Assembly: GCA_002110485.1 (NCBI GenBank)
Contig: MOWL01000074.1
Span: forward strand, 162,211 to 226,210
Origin: Emergomyces orientalis
Lineage: Eukaryota > Ascomycota > Eurotiomycetes > Onygenales > Ajellomycetaceae
Direction of reading: 5' to 3'
DNA length: 64,000 nucleotides
The translations under genes were made by a program, and so were the position numbers. Each line of letters begins with the position of its first letter. Position 1 is the first letter of the stretch. The notes beneath the pieces are model-generated. The model did not search any database. It worked only from the letters and a program-made list of their open reading frames with translations, and was not told the origin of the DNA. Positions 1-11,607 of the stretch are shown one piece after another.

Positions 1-355
1 CTCATAATAAACAACACAGACCTGTCATTATCCTGTGAATGCTCTTTTCTTTCACACAGTCTCTCACCTGATATTTTCTTAATATCATACTGGATATTTA
101 TCAGATATTGTTCATTCCACTACACTTTTAATCCTAATTTTTGGCTTATTGATTCATTCAAGTCAAAGAATTGTCTATTTAGATATTCTTTTTCACAATA
201 CAGAGTGAGTTTTGTCTCTGAATGTAATGTGTGTCTTGAACAACACGTTTGTCCCTTTCTTCTCTTATACCCTTTGCACATGGTGATTTCGTTTCTGTAG
301 GCTATCTACCTCGTACACGTTGGGCGTCAATTCCAACCATCAATCTCAATCAATC
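1..355. other. Upstream region of the first gene
   Basis: AT-rich sequence before the first coding exon. A TTTCTGTAG at 292-300 looks like a 3' splice site, so a 5' UTR intron or an upstream exon outside the window is possible. No other gene was seen. Confidence 0.4.
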
Positions 356-1947
356 ATGGGAAACAATGCTGACGCTCCCAGTCCGCTAACCAGTTTTCCA
401 CTTCTCCAACCAGAGCAGATTATGGGCCCACAACGCCCTTACATAGCGCCTCACGGTGCTGGCGCATACCAGGCAGAGACCTACGATTCCCTGCGCTATC
501 ATATCGACCGGCTCCAGGGTATGCTCAACGCCACTGAAATGGACTTACAGCATACCAGAGGTAAACTAGAGGAAGCCCGCGCCGCGGCCCAGCGTGACCG
601 TAACGTGATTCGCAAGATGGAGAACCGAATCACAGAGCTAGAAAACACGGTCAACAAGCAGAAGGCAACAATTAGCACACAGAGCAAGACGATTTCTTCC
701 GCCTCCAAGTCCAAACATCGCGCTTTGTCTTTCACCTTCACCACTCCGCAGCACCATTTGACCAACGGCCAGGAGGCAACTCGTGTCTCGCGTTATCAGC
801 ACGTCTTCGATAACCCACCACCCAAATTTGGACTTGGAGATCCCGCTACCCCTAGGTCTGCAGGAAATCAAGCTACTAATGCTACTGGTGGCGCTGGTGG
901 CGTTGGTTCCAATAATTTTAATACTAAAGCAACTGCCATGTCTGCACTTGAACGCTTGAATGCATTTGTGCCCCCTATTGGATCCAAGGCTGCTGCGGAG
1001 GAGAAAATTGTCCCGCTATCCTCCTTGCCCATGAACCCGCCAGAAGGCATGATGATCATGGAGGAGACCAACTTCAGCGCAATGGACTTTGGGTATAAGT
1101 TCCATTCCCTATTCCAGAAATCTGAAACATTCGGACACCTATACATCAACTCGTCAAGCGGATATACAGACAACATGATTGATTCTGACGCTACGGTGCA
1201 CTTGATGCTGGCTTCCCATCCAGATTCAGTGTCCGCCCTTCTGGCAGACTCATCGACGCGATTCGTGCTCTTGATCAAGGCGATAAACTCCTACCTTATC
1301 AACAAGGTGCTTCGCATATGTGTCGTTAGTGGCTTCGATTCCACTGCAGACTCTGAGATCGGCCAAATGATGTCGCTCCTGTATCCTGGTATGCCTTCAA
1401 TTTCTGTCCGTCTCTTTGCTAATATACTCTTGCCCTTCATCATTTACCGATATTAAATTATACTCCAGACGCCCCCACTACCGTCCGCGCCCTCCTCTAC
1501 GAAGCCATGCGCCGCCAAGTAAATCGCATCCGCAACAAACCCCTCTTTGCAAACTTCTACAACAAACGCAAAAACGAGCACGCAACGGCCCTCTTCCGTC
1601 TAATCTCGCACCTCGTGCAACGCAACCACCCAAACATCTGGACCGATTTCGTCACGATAATTGAAGAAGCGCACGCTCTCGCGCTAACCATGTTCTCGGG
1701 TCCCTACGAGTTCCAGCTCCACTTCGCGGAGGTCGGAGACCTGTTTGATGCGCATTCGATGTTCAATCGTGACACGGCGCTGGTGCGTGGTGGCGACCCG
1801 CAGACGCTGATGAGGAATTGTCATCGCGTTAAACTGAGTGTTACACCGACGATTTGGTTTCGGAATAATTCTGTGCCAGCGAATGAGCCGATGCAGATTG
1901 TTAATATGGGGCACGTTGTGCTTTCACCGCTAGTAATGAATAAGTAG
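356..1947 (+). CDS. Uncharacterised coiled-coil protein (two exons)
   Basis: Exons 356-1388 and 1469-1947 give about 503 residues. The 80-nt intron starts GTATGC and ends CCAG, and the reading frame continues exactly across it. The first ATG in the open frame is at 356; the frame also extends upstream without a stop, so the start is not certain. Residues about 30-110 are charged and heptad-like (many E, R, K, A and L), suggesting a coiled coil. A low-complexity Gly/Asn/Thr segment follows. The C-terminal half, about 230-503, looks globular, with conserved-looking Trp, His and Pro positions. I do not recognise the family and give no function. It resembles conserved hypothetical proteins of Eurotiomycetes, which is an impression and not a search result. 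The downstream PP2C gene is on the same strand, 1.3 kb away. Confidence 0.75.
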
Positions 1948-3293
1948 GACTTCTGCTGTTGGAAGCAGAAGTCTGAGCTTTCAGCGTTTCAAGTTTTTCA
2001 ACCATAGGTTGAGGGGTTCTGGTCTATGGGAGATCCAACTAATTCAGGTGATGCTGGATCTAGCAACGCCAGCTTTGGCAAACTTATCCTTGGATCTGGA
2101 GTCAGCTTGGGCTACCTAGTTCAATATGTCGAGGAATTGGTCGAGTCTAATGGGATATATTATGGTGCTGTGGGATTGTTTCAACACCTAGTGCGTTGGA
2201 AAGGTTCTTTTGCGTCAATCTGTTCTACCTTTCTTTTTCCCTTTCTTTGTCTTCTGTTTCTTTTCGACTCTCTACCGAGGCTCGTATTTTCCAGTCCAAG
2301 TCTAATGATCCGTCATGCGTGAGCTGGAGGGTTTCCCGAGTAATGCTCTCATTGCTTTCCCTGCCCTGTTGAATATCTTTTCTCTGTTATGGTGATTTCG
2401 ACATGGTTTTCCATACTAAACCTGACTGATGGAGATGTATGTACGGAGTACGCTGCAATTGAAATCAAGTAATTAATTAAACCGAAAACAATCGAGTTCA
2501 TCAATTCCTTGATTCTTCTTGCTGTTTTTTAGTCTTTGCTGTCAAAATGACCACCCCACTTGTTAGGTCATTATTGTTTTGTATAATTAACCACCTGGGG
2601 TTTGTAGAGTTAAGAAACAAAGAGAAAAAAAAAGGGTAATTAAACCCCAAAATACAGCTACAAAACGAACATTCGTATACATTCTTGATAACTGATCAAT
2701 TCTGAGTTTTGAACTTGCTATTTTCCTTAAATATTGTCTCTCTTCTGCGCCCTACTCAGTCGGCTATTTTTGCTGCCTGAGAGAGTGGAGATCTTCGCCC
2801 CTGTTTCAACAGCCACATCCAAGTTTCCTCTCTGCTGCCGTGGCGTGACATTTGTGGCATTAACTAGTTATAGTGACATGAGCCAAGTTTAGCCTGTTCT
2901 TGTTTTTGTTGGGATAAATATTCTTGGCCTACATCTTTTGTATTTTGTATTTTTTTTTTTATTCCTACGTAGTAATTCGTTTGAGGCTGAATCTATATTA
3001 AAGTGTTATATATATATTCACCCCTTTTTCTAGACAATATAAAAACAGCCTTCAGTGAACAATAAAAGTGTATAAAAGACGTTGCAATTCTTACTTCCTT
3101 CGCCCACTTCCAAGCAAACTAAAAAACAACCAGCCAACCAACAGAAATCCGGCAGACACCAGACCTTTGTATTATTATTTACTAGTATTAATAAATAAAG
3201 TCCGCGATCCCACCAGCGGGACACTCATCTCCCGCCGCATTTCCCTCCTCTCTATCTCTACACCATATACTCGCCGTCGATGTCGCTGCTCCA
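1948..3293. other. Intergenic region
   Basis: AT-rich 3' UTR and promoter DNA. A 98-codon open frame at 2026-2322 ends in a low-complexity hydrophobic stretch and shows no gene-like features. The 5' UTR of the PP2C gene probably lies near the right end. Nothing else was supported. Confidence 0.5.
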
Positions 3294-5373
3294 ATGAACT
3301 CCGGTGCAGTAAAGCGTGCGACTGTTCGCGCTTGGACGCTGGCTGACAGCTACAGTACGTTTAAAATAAAACTATTCTTATTTATTTCCCTGCATTTTGC
3401 GAAATATACGAAAAAAACCCAACGCTACATGGAAAGTCCTTTACTGACCAACATTGCGCTCAAATTCAGGCTTCATCGCGACTTTCCTACGTTGTCGCCA
3501 TAGCACCAATGCTGAGCACCAACATCAACCTCAACCTCAACCTCAACACCAACTTCACCAGCAGCAGCAGCAGCAACAGCAATACCAGCAGCAATACCCC
3601 CAATACCACCAACGACGACGGCAACATGATGGAGCCTACCACCGCTCCGGCCGCCACTTTCACGACTACTTCGTCACCCACCTCCCCTCCTCCTCGCTAC
3701 ATCCCGACTCCCGCGCTTCTCCAGGCCCTCACCATAAATTACCCCGTTCAGCTTCGACACCCCACACCGCCAATGCAGCACGGGGCCCTTCTCCGGCCAC
3801 CGTGCAGCCACCCATCGGCATTTCGCGCGAAACAACCGTCGTCCGCATCCCGCTGCGCAGCGCTAAACACCATTTCGGCGTCAGCGCTGCGCGGGGGACG
3901 CGCCCTACAAACGAAGATACATATCAGGCTGGTGTGATTGATATACCAGCCTTTGCACGGCGCGCACCGCTGTCGTTGACGATTGGGGCGCGGTCTGCGG
4001 CTGCGGCAGTGGCAGCTAGGGGGGCAAGAACTGTTGGTAGCGGAGAAGGAAAAGAGAGGGGAGAGGTAGAGGACCAGAATAGGGCGGCGGAGAGTGCGAG
4101 TGGGGATCCACAGGTGTTTTATTTTGGGGTGTTTGATGGGCATGGTGGTAGTGAGTGTAGTGAGTTTTTAAGGGATTACTTGCATGAATATGTGCAGGAT
4201 ACGGCTGTGGCGTTTGAGATGCAGTCGAGCTTGAAGAAGGATATTGAGACTGGCGAGAGAGTTTTGGGGACGGGGACTGAGAGCTCTGGTGCGGAGAGGG
4301 AAGGGGAATCGGAAAGTGGTGGTGGTTCGACACAACGCAGGAAGGAGAGAGAGTCATTACATCTACAGGGTGACCTGCCTGTTGTCCAGCGGGCTAATCG
4401 GCAGAAGATTGGGGAACTGGAGAAGGAATTGGTAGTCAGCTGGAGGAATCTAGTAGGGGGCTACTATCGACGATTCCGCCCACCGCACTTCTCCTACTCT
4501 GGCGAGCACCACTCATCCATACACAGGTCTCTCCAGATCACAACTAATCCGCATGGCGGCGCCACAATCGAAGAACTGCTCGAATACGCCTTTCTAAAAG
4601 CAGACTTCGACTTCGTCTCCGCCCAAGCCGCCAAGCAGGACGATGACCTCGTCCACGCCGAAAAGCCCCTAAACGAATCCGACATCCTGCACAACCCCAG
4701 CCGATCCCGCCATCCCGTCATCGGTGGACCCCATCGTTTCAAAGGTGGCAGCACAGCCAGCATCGCCATGATCTCCACCCCAAGCCCAACCCCATTCTGG
4801 CACCCGTCCACCCCTTCCTCCCTCGTCGTCTCCCACGTCGGCGACACCCGCATCCTCCTCTGCTCCACCGCGACAGGTCTCGCCATCCCGCTCACGACAG
4901 ACCACCACCCATCTTCTCCGATCGAAGGAAACCGCCTCCGTCGCTACGCCGCGACATTCGTCACAGACTCCTTTGGCGAAGAGCGCATGAGCGGGCTCGC
5001 CAACACACGCGCCTTTGGCGACATGCGATCCAAGCGCATCGGGGTCTCCGCTGAGCCGGAACTCCGGCGCGTGGAGATGGGCCCTGCGGAGTATTCGTTC
5101 CTGGTGTTGATGACTGACGGGGTGAGCGGAGCGATGTCTGACCAGGAGGTGGTGGATGTTGTGAAGGAGGCGCGGACGCCGGATGAGGGGGCTAGGGATG
5201 TTGTGGGGTTTGCGACGGAGGTGGGGGCTGATGGGGATAATGCGACGTGTCTTGTTGTTAGGCTGGGTGGGTGGGAGAGGAGGCTTGAGGGAGGCTTAGG
5301 GAGTATGGGGACGAAGGAGGAGAGGCTGTGGAGGAGGGAAGAGGCGACGGATCCGAGGCAGAGGAGGAGATGA
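3294..5373 (+). CDS. PP2C-family Ser/Thr protein phosphatase, probably mitochondrial
   Basis: Exons 3294-3354 and 3470-5373 (intron GTACGT..TTCAG, 115 nt) give about 654 residues. PP2C motifs appear in order: RPTNEDTY near residue 165, FGVFDGHGG near 240-247 with the metal-binding Asp, SHVGDTRILLC, LANTRAFGDMR, LVLMTDGVSGAMSD and DGDNATCLVVRL at the end of the domain. These enzymes dephosphorylate Ser/Thr using Mn or Mg. The N-terminus is basic with few acidic residues (MNSGAVKRATVRAWTLADS), as in mitochondrial presequences. It is followed by a His/Gln/Pro-rich tract coded by CAA/CAG/CAC repeats near 3511-3620. The protein is longer than most PP2C enzymes because of acidic or Ser-rich insertions at residues about 255-350. 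The length and targeting resemble yeast Ptc6-type enzymes, but the exact orthologue is not established. The short first exon rests on exact phase joining. Confidence 0.88.
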
Positions 5374-7112
5374 GGGTTTTTGATTTGGATGTGATGGATG
5401 GGTATTGAAAGACGGGGTGTGGAATGGAGGGGAGGATCTCTAATGTGTTCTACGTTTCATACGTCGTTTTATGCTGTGCATCTTGGGTTTTATTTAGCGG
5501 TGCATCTTTCATCTTTCATTTTTCATTTTTTATTATTCTCTTTATAAAGACGGATCGATTTCCAGGGATACAGATAACCAACCATTATCACAAAAAGTAA
5601 TTTAGTAATTGATAATATGCAAGATAGACCTCTACGTAAATTATATAAATATTGGTTCCATTCTATTAACTGCCTTTCTACCCCTGGCCTTTTCATTCTT
5701 CTACCTCGATATCTCATATACAAAGGGCTATCAAAAATCGATTTCATTCAGTTGAAGTCTATCGATTCCTCACGAACTCCGCTGTGGAATATATGTTCGT
5801 ATTTGGATCGCCTGTAATCCGAAGCCGTAATATCTATCGGCTCAGAGGCAGAAAAACAACCACTAATACAACAGTGGAGGGACGTCTTCTATCTTTCTTA
5901 CAGTTATTTTAATTCTTCGTAGTATCATTCTCCTGAGCACAAGGCTAGCAGCGAGCATAAAATACCCCTGAATACTTGGCATCCATCATATCTATTTAAT
6001 TAGTTCACAAAATAATAATAAAAACCCCCCAGGATCGGCAAAAATAATAATAATAATATTATTAGAATACAAGAGAGAGAGCAAAAAATTAAAAATTAAA
6101 ATACAAAGATAGAATAAAAATAAAAGAAAAGAAAACCACAGAAAGTATTCAATTATTTTATGCAATTTATTATTTATTTATTTTTAACGAAGTAATCATT
6201 CTTCTTGCGGGGCAGAATTACTTCCTTTAAAGCCACATTTCTCATTATTTTCCTTTCCGAATTTTTTCTTCCTCGATATTTAACTATTTGATGGTTAACT
6301 AAATTATTAAGTAACTAATAAAAATGCCCCGAGTGACGTCGCAAAGTTAAATAATCCCAGCTGGAATTTTATTCTGCTGCTTGGTGTTTATTTCGTCCCC
6401 GTCTTTTCTCTAATCAGCACATTCTTCCAGCTATTCCTTTCCTATATATATATAAGATATTCCTTTGAAAAGTGAGTCCCAGCTGCTATTTCCCTGTCTC
6501 AAAACTGCAAAATAAATACAAAATACAAAATAAACACAAGCCTTCTGAGACCATTTCTTTCCTCGCGCCGAAAACGCAGGCGTGTTCTGGCTTCGACACT
6601 TTTCTCCCGCATCGCTCACTTCGGAACATATATATATGCCCGATATAAGACACAGTCTACGGAGTAATACGCTGTCTATACTCAAAGAGCCTACGTTTGC
6701 TAATCTTTGAATTGTTGTTTGCCCACAGTTTCCCCCTTGATTGTGCCCTCTCTCTCTCTCTATATCTCAGCTCCCTCGAATAAAAGCATCCATTTTGCTC
6801 CGCTACATACGCTTCCACCAACACGCTCCTTATCTTCCTCACACATCCCCGCATAACCCATTGATACCACCAAAGCCCCTCGCCATAAGACACCCTCCTC
6901 CTCCGGGCTAGCTACAATAATACCTCCTCGACCTCGATCATTCCCAGCCCACCTTCACCTTCATCACGGTTAAGTTGTCATCATCACGGTTACTAAGCCC
7001 GGAGCTCCGATCCGGCAGCTCCGCAATCCAGTGGTTTACTTCTTTTCTTTCGTTTGTATAACTGTTCAGGCCCCGTGGGGAGGGATTCCGTTTTAACAAC
7101 CATTTTACAACC
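5374..7112. other. Intergenic region
   Basis: AT-rich DNA with many homopolymer and TATA-like stretches, for example TATATATA near 6443 and 6630. It holds the PP2C 3' UTR and the promoter and 5' UTR of the PIS gene. No convincing gene or RNA was seen. Confidence 0.5.
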
Positions 7113-7822
7113 ATGAGTATGCGCACGCGAAAACAGAAGGCCGTAGCTACAGGCGCAGGTTTAGCGACGCCCACGTCTCATGATGAGATGGAGGATTCCC
7201 TGACCGCCGTCAATGGTTCTGTGCGCAAGAACAACTACAATATCCTTTCCTCTACCTCCAAGCGGAGACGATCCCGCTCCCCTGCCGTCCCAGCGGAGCA
7301 GAGAGAGAATATATTCCTCTTCTATCCGAATATAATCGGTGGGTCTCCTACTTCATATTTGCTTGGAACCTTTGCCTCCGCTCTCGTTGCTAACCTCCCG
7401 TCCCCGTTTCCTTGATCAGGCTACTTCCGCGTTTTTCTCGCGATCGCCTCACTCTACTATATGCCTCTGCACCCTCGAACCTGCTCCCTCCTCTACAGCG
7501 TATCATGCCTACTCGACGCCCTCGACGGCGTAGCAGCCCGCCATTTCAACCAGTCCACGACCTTCGGTGCAGTGCTGGATATGGTGACAGATCGATGCAC
7601 TACAGCTTGCCTGTTGGTGTTCCTGAGTTCCGCATGGCCGCGATGGGCGATTCTGTTCCAGGGACTGATCAGTCTGGATCTGGCGAGCCACTACATGCAT
7701 ATGTATGCGACGTTGACAATGGGTGGTTCGGGCCAGAGCCACAAGAAGGTCGATTCCAGCCGGAGCTGGATTCTGTACCAATACTATAATAGCAGGGTGA
7801 GACTTTATATTCCGCTTTAACA

Positions 7823-7860
<38 letters not shown>

Positions 7861-8300
7861 AATAACCAACCATCACTAACCCTATCTTCGATACTCTCCA
7901 GACCGTCCTCTTCATCTTCTGCCTCTTCAACGAGCTCTTCTTCATCGGCCTCTACCTCCTCTCCTTCTCTTCACCCACCTTATCCCCTTCCCTCCTCCAA
8001 CCGGTCGGCGGGGAAGTAGGAGTAGGGCTGGGCACCGCCTCCGCCCAGCCAGGCTCCCCAGCCCTCGCCCCGCTATCCAGCCTCTTCTCCAGCCCTTGGA
8101 GCGCTGGCGCCCTCGAGCTCGCCCGCGCCAACAAGATGGACAGCTTCTGGCCCTGGGTCATCACTGGCATATCTGCACCGATAATGGCAGGAAAACAATT
8201 CATCAATATTGTCCAGATGGTTAAGGCTAGCCGGTGGCTTGCGGAGGGAGATCTCTTGAGGAGGAGGCAGCAGGGGTTGTCCATGGTTAAGAAACGGTGA
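7113..8300 (+). CDS. pis1: CDP-diacylglycerol--inositol 3-phosphatidyltransferase (PI synthase)
   Basis: Exons 7113-7338, 7420-7796 and 7902-8300 give 333 residues; both introns (81 and 105 nt) are GT..AG and in phase. The enzyme joins CDP-diacylglycerol and myo-inositol to make phosphatidylinositol, typically at ER membranes. The signature of the CDP-alcohol phosphotransferase family, D-x2-D-G-x2-A-R-x8-G-x3-D-x3-D, is fully present near residues 108-133 (DALDGVAAR, then FGAVLDMVTD). Several hydrophobic segments follow. The N-terminal 60 residues are hydrophilic and Ser/Arg-rich, as in other fungal versions. The protein is longer than yeast Pis1 (about 220 residues) because of this extension and a Ser/Pro/Gly-rich loop around residues 225-270. 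The second intron holds a TA dinucleotide run. Confidence 0.95.
7826..7857. repeat. TA dinucleotide microsatellite in the second pis1 intron
   Basis: About 15 TA units between the GTGAGA donor at 7797 and the acceptor at 7900-7901. Its length is likely to vary between strains. Confidence 0.9.
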
Positions 8301-9634
8301 TGATAATAGTCATGCTTCCTTCATCCAAATCGAAATCGGGGATTTTTTTTTTTTTCTTCTTCGATTACCTTTGTAATGAAAATATCCCCATTTGTTTGTT
8401 ATTTTTATTACTTTTGCCCTATCCACGGGAGAGAGTGTGGGCTCGGTTCGCTTCGGTTTGGTTAGTACTTTTCTTTTGTAATTCTTTTTCTTTTTCGTCT
8501 TGTTTCTATTTCATTTTACGCACCCCGTGGGAGTATATTTTTCTGGGTAGGCGGGCATATGCGAATTGGAGAGAGAACGAAAAACACAGGGTGGGTTGGT
8601 GTGAGCAGGATAAATGATCTTTTTTATCCTTTTCTTTTCTTCTTACGCTTCTCCTTGTCTTCTAGTTTTCTTCTTGTCTTTTTACATTTTTGTTTTTCCC
8701 AGCTCTGTGCATAAAATATCTCATTCATTTGCTAGATGGATCCAAGCATTGATTTCATTGTTCACTCGCTTTCTCTTCTTTCTTCTTCCTTTTTTTCGTC
8801 TTTGTTTCTCTTTTCCCGCCTGGTTCCGGTTCTTTTTATTTTATTTTAATTTTATTTTAGTTTTTATTAATTTCTTCTTTCTCCGTATCCTGCAGGACCC
8901 TTGAACTTCGGCCCTTTTACTATTATTTCTAATTATCTTTACTTTCAAAACTTTTTCTATCGTCCCTACCATCACTAATTTTTACCTTAGTTTTTTCCAG
9001 TTCTCTTCGTCTTATTATCTTTTTACTCTTCATTTCTCTTTTTTCGCCCCGCATCATTCATTTTCTTTAGTATTGTTCATATTTTGTAATTTTTTGTCTG
9101 GTTGTAATGTCAGCCTTTCACTTTTTTTCCCCTATTTTTCCAATTCATTCCTCTTGTAACAGTTCACTTTAATTTCGCATTTAGCATTTTAAAATAATAT
9201 CATAAGCAAGCCTGGCTCCCATCTGGTTTGGGAGTTTTCTTATTATCATTATAGAAACTGAACTCTTCCTTGGTTTCCACTCAAGAAATTTCCGTCATCC
9301 AGTCCCTCTCTTTTGATGTGAATCCTTGGATGAGAACACTGTCACGTGATCTGGCGTCTGTTGTTTCGTTTTGTTCGACGTCTGAGTGGTTGTATTGGCA
9401 GCTTTCTACTGGGGGCTATATATGCTCTGTGCGGGGCGCTAGTCCGTACTAGGAAGCCCACGGCTCCCACACGTTTTTGCATAATTTACACGCGCGCCAA
9501 CTCTCCGCAACAAAAACATCCCCCACTCTGCATCTATACCTGGCCAGGGGAATTTCTTTCGGAGCTTACGGATCACTCCCATATAGCCTCCTACTCCCGA
9601 TGAACTTGTATCCGTGATTGCTTTCCCATTTCCA
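8301..9634. other. Intergenic region, strongly pyrimidine-rich on the + strand
   Basis: Long runs of T and C (TTTTCTTTT type) from about 8340 to 9130, covering the pis1 3' UTR and the apc10 promoter. Open frames here are low-complexity Phe/Leu/Ser strings with no gene character. Confidence 0.5.
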
Positions 9635-11005
9635 ATGCCCCGCCACGGTCTTCGACGGGGCGCTGGCGGCCACTCCGCCTTCCCGAGTGAGGACGGAGCT
9701 TCCGCCTCAACTCCATCTAACGACCGAGCACCCCGCCATCCCAACTTTGAGGCTCCAGCTCCAGGCCGCACCCCACGTGCGGAAACATTTCCCACAAACA
9801 GTACACATAATCGTATGCATAATTTATCCATTGCGGGTGATCCTGACCTAGCGGATACTGAGGAAGATCTAGAAGAGAGCGGGGAAGGGCTTGACGAGGA
9901 TATTGATATTGATGATATTGAAGATGAGGGTGAGGACGGGGAATTGGGAGATGAGGAGGGCGAAGAGGATATGGAGGATCAGGAAGATGATGATTATGAT
10001 GGTATATATATGATCCCAGCATGGTACGGAATATCCATCCCTTTTCTAACAGGTTTCCTAGAAAAACACACCTCCGCGCCCATCCCCGCCAACCTGCGCG
10101 AGATCTCCTCCCTAGCCTCCTGGACAGTGTCGACTCATAAGCCGGGCTGCGGTATCACAGCCCTCCGCCACCCTTCCCCATCACAGTTCTGGCAATCTGA
10201 CGGTCCCCAGCCACACACACTCACCCTACACTTTTTCAAACGTGTCGCTATCGTCCGCATCCGCGTATACCTAGACTTCGAGCTTGATGAGAGCTACACA
10301 CCTACTAAAATGATATTTCTGGCTGGGATGGGGGGCAATGATCTTGTGGAGTTCGCCACGTGGCAGGGGGAAGCGCCCACGGGGTGGGTGGATATTGATT
10401 TACAGGGTGTTGGAGGCCGACATGCGAAGACGGGACGACGCAAGAGTAAGAGTCATCATCGGAAAGGTAATAGTAGTGGGGATTTAAACGGGATGAAGGG
10501 AAGAATGGGTATGGGAGCGGGAGCTGGGACGGGAACGGGAACTTCAAGGCAAAGACATGAGGCTCATGACCATGAAATGCTCGATGACGGCTTATGTGAC
10601 ATTGATGACAATAACAGTGAAAATGACGACGATGACGATGACGATGACGATGACGACGACGACGACGATGGTACCGACATGGACCCATCATCCGGCAATG
10701 TCCTCAAAGCCATGGTAATCCAAGTCCGCATCAGCGAAAACCACCAAAACGGCAAAGACACACATGTTCGGGGTTTCCAGGTGTTTGCGCGTGATGATCG
10801 CCGCCTTATCCGACCAAGGCGCGACAGCGCGCGCAAGTCTCTCAGGGCCCATGGTGCGACTGGCGGCAATGGGACTGATGCGAGGAAAGTTCGCGCTGGT
10901 TCGTCTACAACTGCGGATCAGGACGGGGGCGCTGCGGATGATGGGGAGGTGTTTAGCCCGGCATTTGATGAAGATGATTGGATGGGTGAAATGGAAATTC
11001 GATAG
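9635..11005 (+). CDS. apc10: Anaphase-promoting complex subunit 10 (Doc1/APC10)
   Basis: The continuous frame from the first ATG gives 456 residues. APC10 helps the anaphase-promoting complex, a nuclear ubiquitin ligase, bind substrates processively. The DOC domain is recognisable: REISSLASWTVSTHKPG, LRHPSPSQFWQSDGPQPHTL, then VAIVRIRVYLDFELDESYTP, and after an insertion VIQVRISENHQNGKDTHVRG. Two features are unusual. An acidic stretch of Asp/Glu precedes the domain (residues about 70-120). A Gly/Lys/Asp-rich insertion, with 15 consecutive Asp codons near 10628-10672, splits the domain before its last strands. A 51-nt GT..AG segment (10002-10052) could be an in-phase intron; removing it would join the acidic tract directly to FLEKHTS, but its branch site would be very close to the acceptor, so I leave it undecided. 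The gene converges with leu2. Confidence 0.9.
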   Translation: MPRHGLRRGAGGHSAFPSEDGASASTPSNDRAPRHPNFEAPAPGRTPRAETFPTNSTHNRMHNLSIAGDPDLADTEEDLEESGEGLDEDIDIDDIEDEGEDGELGDEEGEEDMEDQEDDDYDGIYMIPAWYGISIPFLTGFLEKHTSAPIPANLREISSLASWTVSTHKPGCGITALRHPSPSQFWQSDGPQPHTLTLHFFKRVAIVRIRVYLDFELDESYTPTKMIFLAGMGGNDLVEFATWQGEAPTGWVDIDLQGVGGRHAKTGRRKSKSHHRKGNSSGDLNGMKGRMGMGAGAGTGTGTSRQRHEAHDHEMLDDGLCDIDDNNSENDDDDDDDDDDDDDDDGTDMDPSSGNVLKAMVIQVRISENHQNGKDTHVRGFQVFARDDRRLIRPRRDSARKSLRAHGATGGNGTDARKVRAGSSTTADQDGGAADDGEVFSPAFDEDDWMGEMEIR

Positions 11006-11607
11006 ATAGGTGGATTCAGCCGGGAAGGAGGAGTTGTGTGTGAATTTGTCAACCTGCATACATACTGCATATATTCCTGGGGGTTTTTTTCTTAACGGTT
11101 CTGTTTTCTACGCATTGCCTGGCGACTGGGGAAGGGGACAATACACAAAATTGGCGTTCTTGCCGCTTTGCTCGAAGGCGTTAAGAGCGGATTGCCCCTT
11201 TTTTCTTTCTCTTTTCCCTTTCTTATTTGTTTTTCGTTCATACTTTATCTTTTACTTATGAATACCCTCGAGCGTTATGCTTTTGTCTTGTTTTTTACAG
11301 TCCCTATTCGCGGACGTTGAGACGGATGCGACCACCCACATATATACCCATTTGGCAAACAAACAATGAAGAAAATCATTTCTTTCATTTCATCATTGTT
11401 TGATATTATATTAATTAATTTAGATTGTGCCGCTTTTCATTATGCTCTATTTTTTTTGTTTACATTCGCGAAAAAAATACCCCTTTCATTAGGAAAAGAA
11501 ACCGCGTACCCGAAAGAAAAATCCAATGAGTCCCAGCCCTTTTGCGTTTTTCCACTCTCCCTTTCCCCCTTGTTACTCTAAAAAAAAGGTTATCCGCCTT
11601 CCTTCAA
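11006..11607. other. Convergent intergenic region (apc10 / leu2 3' ends)
   Basis: 3' UTR sequence of both genes. Nothing else was seen. Confidence 0.6.

Noticed and set aside
2026..2322. 98-codon open frame after the first gene
   Set aside because: Ends in low-complexity hydrophobic residues, no domain, lies in the likely 3' UTR.
8297..8904. Phe/Leu-rich ORFs after pis1
   Set aside because: Translation of T-rich DNA; no start context or domain.
10305..10691. His/Arg-rich minus-strand ORF
   Set aside because: Shadow of the Asp codon run of APC10.
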